A stretch of DNA of 64,000 bases from Fusibacter ferrireducens (GTDB taxonomy: Bacteria > Bacillota > Clostridia > Peptostreptococcales > Acidaminobacteraceae), in contig NZ_JADKNH010000006.1 in the NCBI RefSeq assembly GCF_015352425.1, positions 1-64,000 of the forward strand, written 5' to 3'. Below the pieces are notes generated by a model, which saw nothing but the letters and a program-made list of their open reading frames with translations, had not been told where the DNA came from and searched no databases. Both the position numbers and the translations under genes were made by a program. Position 1 is the first letter of the stretch, and each line of letters begins with the position of its first letter. This document shows, in pieces, positions 43,878 through 53,680 of this stretch.

Positions 43878-44408
43878 TCATGGATGCAAATGGTATTGCT
43901 TCTCAACAATCCATTGTTGCTCATCTTCTGACCACCTCAGCAGAGTAAGATTATCTATGTAGCTGTTAAATAATTTTTGTTCATTTTCAAGATAATTAGA
44001 AATCATATCAAATTTTTTACTAATTCTTCTACTGACAAGTGTACAGTGGAAGACGTGAGGTGTTGTCAATTGTGCCCTACTTTCAAAATGGGTTTGTGCT
44101 TTTTCTATGTACTGTATTAAAGTTTGCTCGGCTTCCTGAGTCATTTGAATTTTCAGATAGACGACATTGTCTCTAAAAGAGCCTATCCCCCCCACAATTA
44201 CGGGCATTCTCTTGTGTGTTTTGGCGTATAACTCTGTATATCTGACCAACGCCAAAATATCTTCGCACTCAAATGGTGGTATTAAAGTCATATGAGCGCC
44301 GATTTTTTGTGGCTGAACAGAAAAATGCTCCTTCAGCGCACTGACCAATTCGCTATGATGTTTTTTTACTGGATCACTAAAGAGATTAACGATTAAATAT
44401 CTACTCAT
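43878..44408 (-). CDS. 2H phosphoesterase (2'-5' RNA ligase-like)
   Basis: Protein of 176 residues of the 2H phosphoesterase superfamily, with the paired catalytic signatures HMTLIPP (near 39) and HCTLV (near 123). Relatives act on 2',3'-cyclic phosphates of RNA or small cyclic nucleotides; the true substrate here is unknown. ATG 44408 follows GGAGG; a longer frame to 44540 overlaps the divergent response regulator and is rejected. A run of seven G's in the coding strand near 44187-44193 encodes part of the VGGIGS segment. Confidence 0.85.
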   Translation of the reverse strand: MSRYLIVNLFSDPVKKHHSELVSALKEHFSVQPQKIGAHMTLIPPFECEDILALVRYTELYAKTHKRMPVIVGGIGSFRDNVVYLKIQMTQEAEQTLIQYIEKAQTHFESRAQLTTPHVFHCTLVSRRISKKFDMISNYLENEQKLFNSYIDNLTLLRWSEDEQQWIVEKQYHLHP

Positions 44409-44538
44409 AAAGACCTCCGCATATTTTATTATATTATAGCATAATGTATGTAATTTGAATAAAATATGCGGACTAGGGTATAAAGTTGCAAAGAGAAATA
44501 CTTTAAAAATACAATTAATACATAAAGAGGTGTACATC

Positions 44539-44925
44539 ATGAATATTTTAATTGTTGAAGATAATAAATACCAACTGGAAAATTTAAAAAAAATGGTGAT
44601 GGAAGGCTTAGGAGATCATGCTGGTAACATCTACTGCGCTTCTAACATCTCCGCAGCAAAACGTATTTTTGAAGAGGACCCTATCGATTTTTTTATGCTT
44701 GATATTTCTTTAGGCTACGAAAGCGGCTTGGACCTCGCCGATATGATTCACAACACAAAGACATATGAAGATGCTTGCATCGCCATAATCTCAGCACATA
44801 AAAAATATGAAAACCGAGCAACTGAAGACTCTAAATGTCATGTTTTCATTGAAAAGCCCTACCGAAAAGAAGAGATTTTAGAATTAGTAAACCGTGCACT
44901 AATTCACCATTTAGAAAAAATATAA
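44539..44925 (+). CDS. Single-domain response regulator
   Basis: Receiver-only protein of 128 residues. ILIVEDNK at the start, phosphoacceptor D55 in FFMLDISLG, and a lysine in FIEKPYRKEE are present; there is no output domain. AGAGGTG lies 8 bases before ATG 44539. A chemoreceptor follows after 24 bases with its own ribosome site, so the pair is probably one operon and the regulator may work in chemotaxis or phosphorelay. It is not an obvious CheY: the sequence around D55 differs from the usual CheY pattern. Confidence 0.88.
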   Translation: MNILIVEDNKYQLENLKKMVMEGLGDHAGNIYCASNISAAKRIFEEDPIDFFMLDISLGYESGLDLADMIHNTKTYEDACIAIISAHKKYENRATEDSKCHVFIEKPYRKEEILELVNRALIHHLEKI

Positions 44926-44949
44926 TTTGAATAAAGGAGGGGCATTTTA

Positions 44950-47340
44950 TTGAAGAATTTGAAAATACGCTATAAGCTATTGCTACTTGTTTTAGGTGTT
45001 GTCTTTATTTTTTCGCTATTGATAGCAACTTACCTCATTCCGACATCCATACACACAATTGATGAACGAACGGAAGATAAACTTAAAAATTTAGTAGATG
45101 TGCCTTATAGCATTATTGAGGCCAACTATGAGCTCTACAAGGCAGGCGTTATTTCAGAGCAAGAAGCTCAAACTCAGTCCATGGAAACCATTCGAAAAAT
45201 GAGTTTTTCTGTCGATGACTACTTTTGGATTAACGACTATGACGCCTACATGCTGATGCACCCTGTAAGCCCTGCTCTGGAAGGTCAAGATTTAAGCCAG
45301 CTTGAAGATACCAATGGCTTTCAGTTTGTCAGCAAGTTCGTCGATATTGTAACGAGTTCAGGAGAAGGTGCTCTGGAGTACTGGTGGAATAAACCGGGTG
45401 AAGAAAAACCTCAACCTAAGCTTGCGTATGTAAAGGGTTTTGAAAATTGGCATTGGATCGTGGGCGTCGGCATTTATGTGGATGATATACAAGCTGTAAA
45501 ATCCGCTTTTCTATTTAAAGTCATTCTCATCTCTACTCTAATCATTTTATTAGCTCTAATCTTGACATTTTATTTTTCAAATCATATTGCTACCTCCATT
45601 GTCAAACTGACACAATTTGCAAAATCAGTATCTCTCGGCAAATGGGATACTGAGATCAAAAAAACAAGTAATGATGAAATTGGAGAACTCACAGACGCCT
45701 TTAACTTAATCATTGAAACCATACAAAGTTCACTTGAACAAATACATGTTGCCAATGAAAAAATACAATATGGGCATTTAGATACTCAAATTGATGCAAC
45801 CTCTGTTAGCGGCAACTGGAGGCAGCTCCTAGAGAGTTTTAATGCATTGGCGAGTACTCTAGAAGGGCATATCCGAAATGTACCCGCACTTCTAATGACA
45901 ATTGATCCAGATTTCAACATTTTATATATGAATCGGTCTGCACTGGCATTACTCGATACTGATCTTGAAACCGTCCGAAAGTCGCACTGCTATGATCTTT
46001 TTAAAACCGAAGATTGTAGGACTGAAAACTGTGCATGTTCTCGTGCCATTCAACTTCAGAAAAATGTAATTTCAGAAACCATTGCAAGACCTAACGGGGG
46101 CGTGCTGGACATAAGATATGAGGGCATTCCTATTTTAAATAGTCAAAATAAAGTGGTGGGAGCATTTGAAATGATCATTGATCAAACCGCTGCCAAAGCC
46201 TCTGAGAAAATGCAAAATGAGCAGATTAGAATTGAGGCAGAGCGCGCTAAAATTCAAAGTGAGCGTGCAGAGTATCAAAAAAATGAAGTCACTAAATTGA
46301 TTGCTCAGTTAAAACACGTTTCTGAAGGCCATCTCCAAGTGAACACACAGATTGAATCACCTTCAGTGAACACACAGGAAATCTATGATGATTTCAATGA
46401 AATTTACGCTCACTTGACATTTACCGTGGATAGTATTAGATCTTATATCAAAGAGTTATCTACCATACTGGGGAGCATGTCTCAAAAAAACATGAACGTT
46501 GGCATTGATCGTGAATATTTAGGTGACTTTGATGAAATCAAAGCCTCCATCAATCATATTATCCAAGTATTTAATGAAGTGCTCTCAGAAATCAGCAATT
46601 CTGCCAAGGAAGTCTCTATTGGTTCAGAACAAGTGGCTCAGTCGTCACAAGAGATTTCCCAAGGGGCTTATGAACAATCTCAATCCATTGATGAAATCAT
46701 GACTTTTATGAGCAAAATTGCAAAACAAACTTCAGTCTCTGCCGAAAATGCATCTCAAGCAAATACTTTTTCAGTTGCCATCCAAAAGGATGCTCTACTT
46801 GGCAATCAGCAGATGGAAGAGATGGTAATTGCCATGAAAGAGATCAACGCAGCCTCTTCAGGCATTGCAAACATTATTAAAGTCATAGATGAAATCGCTT
46901 TTCAAACCAATCTACTTGCTCTCAATGCGGCAGTTGAAGCTGCCCGAGCTGGCGAACATGGGAAAGGATTTGCCATCGTTGCCGATGAAGTCCGCAATCT
47001 TTCTGGACGTACTTCCACAGCGGCAAAAGAAACAGAAGCGCTTATTGAAAACAGTTTAGCCAAAGTAAAGGCAGGTTCCGACATTGCGAAATCTACATCC
47101 ACTGCACTTGTAAATATCGTTTCTGGTATTTCCAGTGCTGCAGAAATTATTGCGAGTATTGCAACACTAACCAATGAACAAGCCACAAATATTACCCAAA
47201 TCAACGCTGAACTCAGCCAAATCTCTCAGGTGACTCAACGCAACTCTGCAACAAGTGAGGAAGGTGCCGCCGCAAGTGAGGAAATGGCTTCACAGGCAGA
47301 AATTTTATTAGAAATGGTCAATCAATTTGAACTCAAGTAA
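44950..47340 (+). CDS. Chemoreceptor with Cache, HAMP and cysteine-rich PAS domains
   Basis: Large transmembrane chemoreceptor of 796 residues. Order: membrane segment (about 8-28); extracellular single-Cache domain (about 30-185, [28 protein letters not shown]); membrane segment (about 190-212); HAMP; a PAS domain (about 310-415) with four cysteines in [19 protein letters not shown]; further HAMP-like helices; signalling domain with [19 protein letters not shown]. The inner PAS with clustered cysteines could bind metal or sense redox state, giving two inputs. Start is TTG 44950 after AAAGGAGG. Confidence 0.9.
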   Translation: MKNLKIRYKLLLLVLGVVFIFSLLIATYLIPTSIHTIDERTEDKLKNLVDVPYSIIEANYELYKAGVISEQEAQTQSMETIRKMSFSVDDYFWINDYDAYMLMHPVSPALEGQDLSQLEDTNGFQFVSKFVDIVTSSGEGALEYWWNKPGEEKPQPKLAYVKGFENWHWIVGVGIYVDDIQAVKSAFLFKVILISTLIILLALILTFYFSNHIATSIVKLTQFAKSVSLGKWDTEIKKTSNDEIGELTDAFNLIIETIQSSLEQIHVANEKIQYGHLDTQIDATSVSGNWRQLLESFNALASTLEGHIRNVPALLMTIDPDFNILYMNRSALALLDTDLETVRKSHCYDLFKTEDCRTENCACSRAIQLQKNVISETIARPNGGVLDIRYEGIPILNSQNKVVGAFEMIIDQTAAKASEKMQNEQIRIEAERAKIQSERAEYQKNEVTKLIAQLKHVSEGHLQVNTQIESPSVNTQEIYDDFNEIYAHLTFTVDSIRSYIKELSTILGSMSQKNMNVGIDREYLGDFDEIKASINHIIQVFNEVLSEISNSAKEVSIGSEQVAQSSQEISQGAYEQSQSIDEIMTFMSKIAKQTSVSAENASQANTFSVAIQKDALLGNQQMEEMVIAMKEINAASSGIANIIKVIDEIAFQTNLLALNAAVEAARAGEHGKGFAIVADEVRNLSGRTSTAAKETEALIENSLAKVKAGSDIAKSTSTALVNIVSGISSAAEIIASIATLTNEQATNITQINAELSQISQVTQRNSATSEEGAAASEEMASQAEILLEMVNQFELK

Positions 47341-47402
47341 CCATCGTATTAAAGAGTCAATCGTTGGAGTGGGGATTTATCGAATCCCTACTCCTTATTT
47401 TG

Positions 47403-47499
47403 TCTTTGAGCTATTTTTCAATACCTCAAACTCGTTTTCGCTGATGTCGTTTGAGGTGGGGCGCTCCTCACCACAGCTTTCGCCCCAAATCTTGTGGTT
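47403..47499 (+). repeat. Dispersed intergenic element, full copy R4
   Basis: Contains CGTTTTCGCTGATGTCG and the clearest form of the inner stem: ACCTCAAAC / GTTTGAGGT, a perfect 9-bp pairing. GAGG/CCTC alternative pairing is also kept. It lies between the ends of two convergent genes. Confidence 0.8.
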
Positions 47500-47546
47500 A
47501 AAAAAGAGCAGTTGCATATCTAATGCCTTAGATGTGCACTGCCCCT
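47500..47546 (-). terminator. Terminator after lipoprotein gene
   Basis: On the minus strand GGGCAGTGCACATCTAA pairs, with small bulges, with TTAGATATGCAACTGCTC and is followed by T6. Confidence 0.85.
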
Positions 47547-47551
47547 CTATT

Positions 47552-48136
47552 TCACTGAATCATCTCCGCCTCAAAGATTTCAAAATCACATCTGTAGATG
47601 GTCATCCGCTTATTGTCTATGAGAATCTTCGTGGATGAAGGCAAACCGCTCTTTTCCACTAAAACATTATCGCCTTCATACACAGCAATGATAACACCTG
47701 ATTGATTTTTGACAACAATGACACGTTTGAGACCACTAAACTCCGATTTGAAATTGTTAATGGATCTATCAAGAGATGTAAATCCGCCATTGCCCTCTTT
47801 GGAAGTATCTATGGCCTGAGAGAGTTCATAAGTTTCAACCAAGTTTTCCAGTCCATTTTCAACGGCGATCATGGATGAGCCAACATGTTGCCATGAGTAG
47901 CCATCAATCGTAATTAAAATAACATTTTCAACCTCAGAAGGTTGCATATCCGTGCTCTTGCCACTTACAGTCATGGTCTGATTGCCAAAATCATCGTAGA
48001 CATTAAAAGTTCTGGCAATGCCAAAGGTCTCTGCTTTTAAATCCTTAATACTGCTCTGAAATTTAGTACAGCCACTTGTCGATAGTAAAATGATCAATAA
48101 TAATAAAAATGAGATTCGCTTTTTCACTGAGTACAT
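47552..48136 (-). CDS. Lipoprotein, DUF5052-like
   Basis: Exported protein of 194 residues with a lipoprotein signal: positive KKR, hydrophobic stretch and lipobox LSTSGC, acylated cysteine near 23. The mature part begins with TFGIARTFNVYDDFGNQTM and ends in a segment LIDNKRMTIYRCDFEIF, which resembles the DUF5052 lipoproteins of Firmicutes; that family match is from memory. Function unknown. GGAGGC precedes ATG 48136. Monocistronic, followed by a terminator. Confidence 0.75.
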   Translation of the reverse strand: MYSVKKRISFLLLLIILLSTSGCTKFQSSIKDLKAETFGIARTFNVYDDFGNQTMTVSGKSTDMQPSEVENVILITIDGYSWQHVGSSMIAVENGLENLVETYELSQAIDTSKEGNGGFTSLDRSINNFKSEFSGLKRVIVVKNQSGVIIAVYEGDNVLVEKSGLPSSTKILIDNKRMTIYRCDFEIFEAEMIQ

Positions 48137-48328
48137 ACAGCCTCCATACATTTAGATTAAGACATGCCATGCCGCTTCATAACAAAACAGCAATCCCACT
48201 TTGTCTTGGATTCATAAGCTTCTAATCAATTAGGATTATTTTAACAAAAGAAACTTATATGATCAATAGATTGTTTAATCTCCTATTTTCTTTTATAATA
48301 AACTAAAGATAGATTGGGAGGTGGAAAA

Positions 48329-49519
48329 ATGGAACCAATTATAACTCAATTAAAGCAATGGCTCATTCTATCCTTTTCTGATCTTTTGAAAATCAAAAAA
48401 TACATTGCACAAAAATACATAAAATCTTCCCAAAAAGAACGCGCCAGAATCCTTTCGAATACAGTGCATCAAGTGCTTGATAAACATTTAGACGGCATTG
48501 ATCAAGAACACAAGACGGCGCTTAAATACAACGTTTTATCGCATACAATTACTCAAAGTGACTGTGATATTTCAAAATATGATATTTTCAAATCTATCTT
48601 TGAACTGGACTTATCCCCTTCTGACCAAATTATGCTCGCCTCCGATTGGATTGACAAAAGTACAGATCTCAATTTGGATGCCAGTGATATTTTAGAATTT
48701 GTCGTGGCCTACTCAGAGGCGCATGATCAGCAATATACCCCTGAAAGGCTTCCAGATATTCATCGAGCATTACCACAAAGACCCTATTCTAAAGCTCCAA
48801 AACATCACCCATTTGGGGATTTTATCAATCATTACCTTCTCAATGCCGAATTTATAATCACGCTCTTTATTGTCGCGATTATTGCAACGACACTCGGATC
48901 TGCAATTGTACTTTCAAAGCCTGAACCTCAAGAAATTAAAACTGAAATTCAAATCACGCGTGCATTAACCACAATACACAATCCCTTTTTAGCACAATCC
49001 CTGTTCTTAATGAAAACCGTCCGCGTTAAAAATTTGCCACATGCATTTGAAGTTTTCATTGAATATGAAAAAACAGAAAAAAAAGTAGAGCATTATCACT
49101 ATAGACCCTTTGATTTTATGGCTTTAAAGAGTTATCTTGTCAATGTCAGACACAGCCTCATAGGTGAATCGCCTTACTTAAACCAAGTGATCTATATCTC
49201 AAAGTTGAACAATATAGATCCCCTTCTGCTCATTGCGATCATTGGGCAAGAACAAAATTTCATTCCCATTGAAAATGCAAATAGAGCTCAGATTGTCAAT
49301 AATCCCTATAATGTTTTTTACAGTTGGAAATCATACAATACGACACTTTCAGACAGCACGCAAATTGCTATAAATACCATTAAAAACAGTTTCGATAAAA
49401 AAGACCGTGAAGATATGGATGACATAGAATGGCTCAATCAAACGTATGCAGAAGATCTCAATTGGCATAAAGGTGTCAAGGAGATTTACAGCTTCCTTGA
49501 TGATCTCTGTAGGCAATGA
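48329..49519 (+). CDS. Membrane-anchored protein with lysozyme-like C-terminal domain
   Basis: Protein of 396 residues, family not named with confidence. The first ~180 residues are helical, soluble and probably cytoplasmic; a single membrane segment lies at about 182-204 (FIITLFIVAIIATTLGSAIV); the C-terminal ~190 residues would then be outside and contain IDPLLLIAIIGQEQNF with a candidate catalytic glutamate and NNPYNVFYSWKSYN, a pattern seen in lysozyme/glucosaminidase-type folds. A role in wall remodelling is inference. TTGGGAGG lies before ATG 48329; it is exactly complementary to CCTCCCAA of the sRNA candidate. Confidence 0.65.
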   Translation: MEPIITQLKQWLILSFSDLLKIKKYIAQKYIKSSQKERARILSNTVHQVLDKHLDGIDQEHKTALKYNVLSHTITQSDCDISKYDIFKSIFELDLSPSDQIMLASDWIDKSTDLNLDASDILEFVVAYSEAHDQQYTPERLPDIHRALPQRPYSKAPKHHPFGDFINHYLLNAEFIITLFIVAIIATTLGSAIVLSKPEPQEIKTEIQITRALTTIHNPFLAQSLFLMKTVRVKNLPHAFEVFIEYEKTEKKVEHYHYRPFDFMALKSYLVNVRHSLIGESPYLNQVIYISKLNNIDPLLLIAIIGQEQNFIPIENANRAQIVNNPYNVFYSWKSYNTTLSDSTQIAINTIKNSFDKKDREDMDDIEWLNQTYAEDLNWHKGVKEIYSFLDDLCRQ

Positions 49520-49567
49520 CTTTACTCTAGTCAGTATCTTTATGGATTCCAGTTAAAGAGATTGATT

Positions 49568-50344
49568 TCAGTTAAAGAATGCTTTTGAGAGTAAACTTTC
49601 GTCGGTTTCTTCAAGCAGCTTCGAATTCGCGGCAATGATATAAAGCACTACGGTGTAAGTGGGCTTGACGCGTTTAAAGTACAGTCTCCCCTTTAAGTCT
49701 ACCACACTAAAATTTGTGCCGCCTGAATCTGCCTTTGGAATGCCAAACTGGATATAGTGATTTAAAAATCGATCTTTTTGATGCCAAAGTCCATGTGTTT
49801 GAATGTTGATGTCCACTTTCTCCCAACCTTCAGAATCCAAGTACTTCACATCCTTTTGAGTCCCTTGGATTTCATAAGAAAATGCACCTTTGTATTCTGG
49901 ATCTCCCAGATCCTTTAAAATAAGGTGCTCATAATCATAAGTTGGAACCAAAGCGAGTTCATCAAGCGTTTGAGGAAATGAGGCGTCTTCAATCACATAT
50001 GCCCCATAAAAGGAAGAATAATAAGGCGAATTTCGATCAAAAATACTGGATGTGCCCTGATTAAAATCACCATAGCTATAGAGTATTGTAAGCGATAAGT
50101 CCGTGTGGTTAACGTCATTAAAGCCCTCAGAGGCATCAAACCAATTCATATTTGAAAACCACGCCATGCCCGTCGGTATGTCAAATTCGAATTTAGAATG
50201 TGCCCTTGCCTTTTCAAGGGTGGTTAACCCACCCATTATAATTCTAGCTCTCGTATAGGGCACGAGCATTAAAGTTGTCAAGAGCATTAAAATTGCCAAC
50301 GTGCCAATACCGATGCTCTTATTCCATTTCATGAATTGATCCAT
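49568..50344 (-). CDS. Membrane-anchored protein of unknown function
   Basis: Protein of 258 residues with one N-terminal membrane segment (about 11-29) followed by an outer domain of mixed beta character and no recognisable catalytic motif. Its 5' end overlaps the 3' end of the MscS-like gene by 26 bp, so the two are co-transcribed. Ribosome site is weak (AAAAAGA), which suggests coupling. An alternative ATG lies at 50332. I do not recognise the family. Confidence 0.75.
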   Translation of the reverse strand: MDQFMKWNKSIGIGTLAILMLLTTLMLVPYTRARIIMGGLTTLEKARAHSKFEFDIPTGMAWFSNMNWFDASEGFNDVNHTDLSLTILYSYGDFNQGTSSIFDRNSPYYSSFYGAYVIEDASFPQTLDELALVPTYDYEHLILKDLGDPEYKGAFSYEIQGTQKDVKYLDSEGWEKVDINIQTHGLWHQKDRFLNHYIQFGIPKADSGGTNFSVVDLKGRLYFKRVKPTYTVVLYIIAANSKLLEETDESLLSKAFFN

Positions 50345-51209
50345 TCTTTTTAGAATCCAATGTCATCCTCATGGTTGGATAAGCCAAAGAAATGGTTTTG
50401 GATTCATTGATGATATTTAGAATATCTTCCCAAATCGCTTCTTTGGTACTCCGTCTTTGTTGAGGGGCGCAGAGATATCGAATGGTTAACTGCACACCAC
50501 TTTCTTTCACATCGGTGTACACAATTGGCGTCAAATTTTTATAGAGAATCATATACTTCTTTGAAGCCACTCTAATTTTTTTTTCAATTTCTTGACTCAA
50601 ATGCAAGGTATGCTTCTCTGCGACATCTAAGAAGGTGCGCTTAGCCGTTTTCCAGTCACTTTCAAAGGTAAGTAAAATGCTGATCTCATTCCAAATATAT
50701 TCAAATCCAATCGTATAATTGGCCAAATGATCCGTGAACACTTTATAGTTTGGCATGTGAATAATTCGACCTGTGCTTTGATCTTCTTGAATCCAGTTCC
50801 CAATTTCCATAACTGAAAACTGGAATAATCTTTGATCGATGACATCCCCTTTCACACCTGCAATTTCTATTCTATCCCCCACTGTAAAAGGGCGTTTTGT
50901 CATGATAAAAATCCAAGCTGCCATATTTACCACTAAGTCTTTAAGCGCCACCGCAAGGCCTGCTGAAATCAATCCAAAGTAAGTTGAAAAGCTCTGTCCA
51001 AATTTTAGCCAGATGCCGCCAATTAATAATGCTGAAATGGCGAACACGACGTAATTGATGATCCTTCTCACTCTATAAAAACTTGTACTATCTGTAATTC
51101 TTTGATGAAGGACTTTTAACAATACCTTTTTGATAAAATAGGCAACGATTATAATTGCAATTGTCATTAAAATCTCACCTGTGTACTTCCCATCCAAAGT
51201 AAAAATCAT
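50319..51209 (-). CDS. MscS-family small-conductance mechanosensitive channel
   Basis: Membrane channel of 296 residues. Three to four hydrophobic segments lead into the pore helix region GLISAGLAVALKDLVVNMAAWIF (about 77-99), the hallmark alternating Gly/Ala packing, followed by the beta domain with RPFTVGDRIEIAGVKGDV. It opens under membrane tension to release solutes. GGAGGG precedes the ATG. It is followed, with overlap, by an unknown membrane-anchored protein. Confidence 0.93.
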   Translation of the reverse strand: MIFTLDGKYTGEILMTIAIIIVAYFIKKVLLKVLHQRITDSTSFYRVRRIINYVVFAISALLIGGIWLKFGQSFSTYFGLISAGLAVALKDLVVNMAAWIFIMTKRPFTVGDRIEIAGVKGDVIDQRLFQFSVMEIGNWIQEDQSTGRIIHMPNYKVFTDHLANYTIGFEYIWNEISILLTFESDWKTAKRTFLDVAEKHTLHLSQEIEKKIRVASKKYMILYKNLTPIVYTDVKESGVQLTIRYLCAPQQRRSTKEAIWEDILNIINESKTISLAYPTMRMTLDSKKNGSIHEME

Positions 51210-51341
51210 TTTATCCCTCCTCGTATTTTTATTTTACCACATCCTCACGGCCTGCATATATTGTTAATTTAAATACTTCTGATTTATCGAATAATTTCTA
51301 CAATTTGGGGTATGAAACTATCATTATATTTAAGGAGTGTG

Positions 51342-51644
51342 ATGTCAATGCCTTATAGAGGTACAAATGCTAAACGACAAGTGGTTCATGCAAAGAGTAA
51401 GAATACTCTAAGAGATGGCGCAAAGAATCATTACCATTCTGAAAAAAAAGAGCTTGAACATGAACTCTCACAAAACAAAACTGAAATACTAAAGTTGCTC
51501 AATGATGGCTACCGGTACGAAAGAACCTCAAAAGAAGGGTTTCGAACCATTGTCCACTTTATCAATAATGATCAGCACCGAATTGAAATCCAATTTGACT
51601 TCTTCGATAATTTCAAAGCCTTAGAAGATTTATATCTCAATTAG
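51342..51644 (+). CDS. Small hypothetical protein
   Basis: About 100 residues, N-terminal half basic and helical (KKELEHELSQNKTEILKLLNDGYRYER), C-terminal half with beta strands (FRTIVHFINNDQHRIEIQFDFF). No family recognised. AAGGAG at about 51332-51337 could serve ATG 51342 (4-base gap) or ATG 51348 (10-base gap). Followed by a strong terminator, which supports a real monocistronic gene. Confidence 0.7.
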   Translation: MSMPYRGTNAKRQVVHAKSKNTLRDGAKNHYHSEKKELEHELSQNKTEILKLLNDGYRYERTSKEGFRTIVHFINNDQHRIEIQFDFFDNFKALEDLYLN

Positions 51645-51709
51645 AATTTCTAGCATGACTCGCAGTACGTTCATAAGTTCCCAAAATTTCAATATGGATT
51701 TTTTATACT

Positions 51710-51750
51710 GAAAAAGGACATTATACGCTTTTGATCAATGTCCTTTTTTC
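51710..51750. terminator. Terminator after small hypothetical gene
   Basis: AAAAAGGACATT / AATGTCCTTTTTT; also usable for the convergent TetR gene. Confidence 0.9.
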
Positions 51751-51790
51751 GTGTGAAAATCACCCTCACTATGCCATTTTTTTCTTAACT

Positions 51791-52339
51791 TTATTTGACC
51801 ACCAATAATTTTTCAAGTACTTTCTCAAAGAGTTCGTATTCATAGATCTGATAGGATGCCATTTGAACATGAGTATTGATGATAAAATTGGCAACTTCAT
51901 CAGCAGATATTACCGTATCGAACACACAAGTTTCAATTAATCGATCCGAGAGCATCTTGCTCACCCTGCTGATCAGGGCATTTTTATCTGGATTCATGCA
52001 CCGCTGAGTAGTCGCATGAGCGCGATTTACTGAAAACAGCTCTAAAAATTGTCCTAAATGCACTTTCAGGGTCTCATAACAATCGTTTATCTGATTTAAT
52101 ATAGACGCATCACTGTCCAAAATAATCTTCACATTTTCTTCGTATCCCTTCCAAAAGAAAAGCATCACTTTGTAATCAAGTGCACTTTTATCTGAAAAAT
52201 AATTGTAAAAAGTGCCAATGGACACCCCACTTTTTTTAGAAATCGCTCTGATATTCATAGCAGAATAACCCTTTTCCTGAATAAGTTCTCTGGCAACTGA
52301 TAAGATGAGCCGTTCTGGATCCTGTATGATTTTGGGCAT
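51791..52339 (-). CDS. TetR/AcrR-family transcription regulator
   Basis: Repressor-type protein of 182 residues. The N-terminal helix-turn-helix (about 10-55) shows YSAMNIRAISKKSGVSIGTF followed by YNYFSDKSALDY, typical of the family; the remaining helical domain binds an unknown ligand. AAAGGATG precedes the ATG. No drug pump lies beside it; the divergent neighbour is the LCP gene about 380 bp away, with a long perfect inverted repeat between. Confidence 0.92.
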   Translation of the reverse strand: MPKIIQDPERLILSVARELIQEKGYSAMNIRAISKKSGVSIGTFYNYFSDKSALDYKVMLFFWKGYEENVKIILDSDASILNQINDCYETLKVHLGQFLELFSVNRAHATTQRCMNPDKNALISRVSKMLSDRLIETCVFDTVISADEVANFIINTHVQMASYQIYEYELFEKVLEKLLVVK

Positions 52340-52720
52340 AATATCATCCTTTCATAAAATCTCATTTCCATTTTACGCCTCTATGACCAAACCGTCAAAC
52401 CCTCTTTTTTTCATGACAAAAGACCATCAGATGGGCTAATCATAATGGTCTTTTGTCTGAGATTTTCATGTAGGATGTTTACCACTTTAGTGGATCATCT
52501 AGAGTATACCAATGCAACATCAAATACATGCTAAATATTTGTTAAATCTATGTTTTTTGATGTTAAAACAATTTTTTTATTCACAATACATTCATATTTT
52601 TGTCATCACATTGATTTATTATATTCGTGATATAGCCGTTGACAAAGTTTATAAAAGTCTTATACTAGCTATGGATGACTCCCGCGTCATATCTTTATAT
52701 AAAGACAAGAAGGCTTAATT
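52340..52720. other. Divergent TetR/LCP intergenic region
   Basis: Contains a 13-bp perfect inverted repeat GACAAAAGACCAT / ATGGTCTTTTGTC (52415-52427, 52445-52457), and the LCP promoter TTGACA (52639-52644), 16-bp spacer, TATACT (52661-52666). A small palindrome ATGAC/GTCAT (52675-52690) lies at the expected start of transcription and may be an operator. An open frame over this region (52512-52718) is judged non-coding. Confidence 0.6.
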
Positions 52721-53620
52721 ATGAAAAAAGGCATCAAAATATTAATTCTATTAGTCATCCTGATCAGTGCCGTTTTTATTGGATTCAGTGCACTCTATCA
52801 GGACCGTATCAATGTACTTGTATTCGGCGTTGAAGGTATGAGAACGGATACCATGATTCTATTATCCATCGATACTGCAACAAACGATGTCAGTGCCGTC
52901 TCTATTCCACGTGATACCTATTGCCCAACGGAAGGGCATAACAAATTAGGTCAAAAAAAATTAAATGCCCGATATGGTTTCAAAGATGATGGTGGTGTTA
53001 AAGGCTTAACCACTGCCATTGAACAACTCATGGGAATCAAAATTGATCACTACATCAAAGTGGATTATGACGGTGTTGCCGCTGTTGTGGATTTAATTGG
53101 CGACGTTGAAGTCGATGTGCCCATTCAAATGCAGTATGATGATCCCTATGCCACACCACCGCTTCACATAGATTTCGAACCTGGACTTCAAAAAATATCT
53201 GGTGAAAATGCCTTGGGTTATCTCAGATTCAGAAAATCTAATGATGGGAAAATTAGAGAGGGTGATATTCAAAGAATTGCACGTCAACAGGCCTTTCTAA
53301 AAAGTGCTGCAAAGAAAGCACTCACCCTGAAACTGCCTTATATTGCAACCAAAGCACTGGATTATGTGGAAACCGATTTAGCGCCCAAAGAGGTCATATT
53401 ATATACAGCTTCGCTAATGGGCACGTCCATAGATCATGTGCATTTCTATACATTGCCCATGAAATCCACTGGAACTGGCAAGGACGGTCTAAGTTATTTT
53501 TATCATGATCCAACGGCCACATTCGAACTCATGAAAGGCATTTACGATGGATCACTTGCTGAACAAGAGGCTCTTGATCTCAAAAACCAAGAATCTTTAA
53601 GCAAGGAAACTCAAAATTAA
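52721..53620 (+). CDS. LytR-CpsA-Psr (LCP) family protein
   Basis: Envelope enzyme of 299 residues with one N-terminal membrane segment (about 7-27) and an extracellular LCP domain: VLVFGVEGMRTDTMILL, SIPRDTYCP, GGVKGLTTAIEQLMG, HYIKVDYDG, GYLRFRKSNDG..GDIQRIARQQ. LCP proteins attach teichoic acid or other glycopolymers to peptidoglycan. The domain is complete, with conserved Arg and Asp residues. Own promoter upstream; strong terminator overlaps the stop. Confidence 0.93.
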   Translation: MKKGIKILILLVILISAVFIGFSALYQDRINVLVFGVEGMRTDTMILLSIDTATNDVSAVSIPRDTYCPTEGHNKLGQKKLNARYGFKDDGGVKGLTTAIEQLMGIKIDHYIKVDYDGVAAVVDLIGDVEVDVPIQMQYDDPYATPPLHIDFEPGLQKISGENALGYLRFRKSNDGKIREGDIQRIARQQAFLKSAAKKALTLKLPYIATKALDYVETDLAPKEVILYTASLMGTSIDHVHFYTLPMKSTGTGKDGLSYFYHDPTATFELMKGIYDGSLAEQEALDLKNQESLSKETQN

Positions 53621-53680
53621 AAAAAAGCGTAAAATCTATCCCCAACTCATGCTTGGGCTATCGGTTTTACGCTTTTCTTT
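53620..53680. terminator. Bidirectional terminator between LCP and GGDEF genes
   Basis: AAAAAAGCGTAAAA / TTTTACGCTTTT outer stem with an inner CCCAA/TTGGG stem; A- and T-runs on both sides. Confidence 0.9.

Noticed and set aside
47327-47638. Open frame overlapping the chemoreceptor end and dispersed element R4
   Set aside because: Runs through a structured repeat and a terminator and into the lipoprotein gene on the other strand; no coding signals.
52512-52718. Open frame of 68 codons before the LCP gene
   Set aside because: It spans the LCP promoter (TTGACA-16-TATACT) and has no ribosome site; composition is that of AT-rich spacer.
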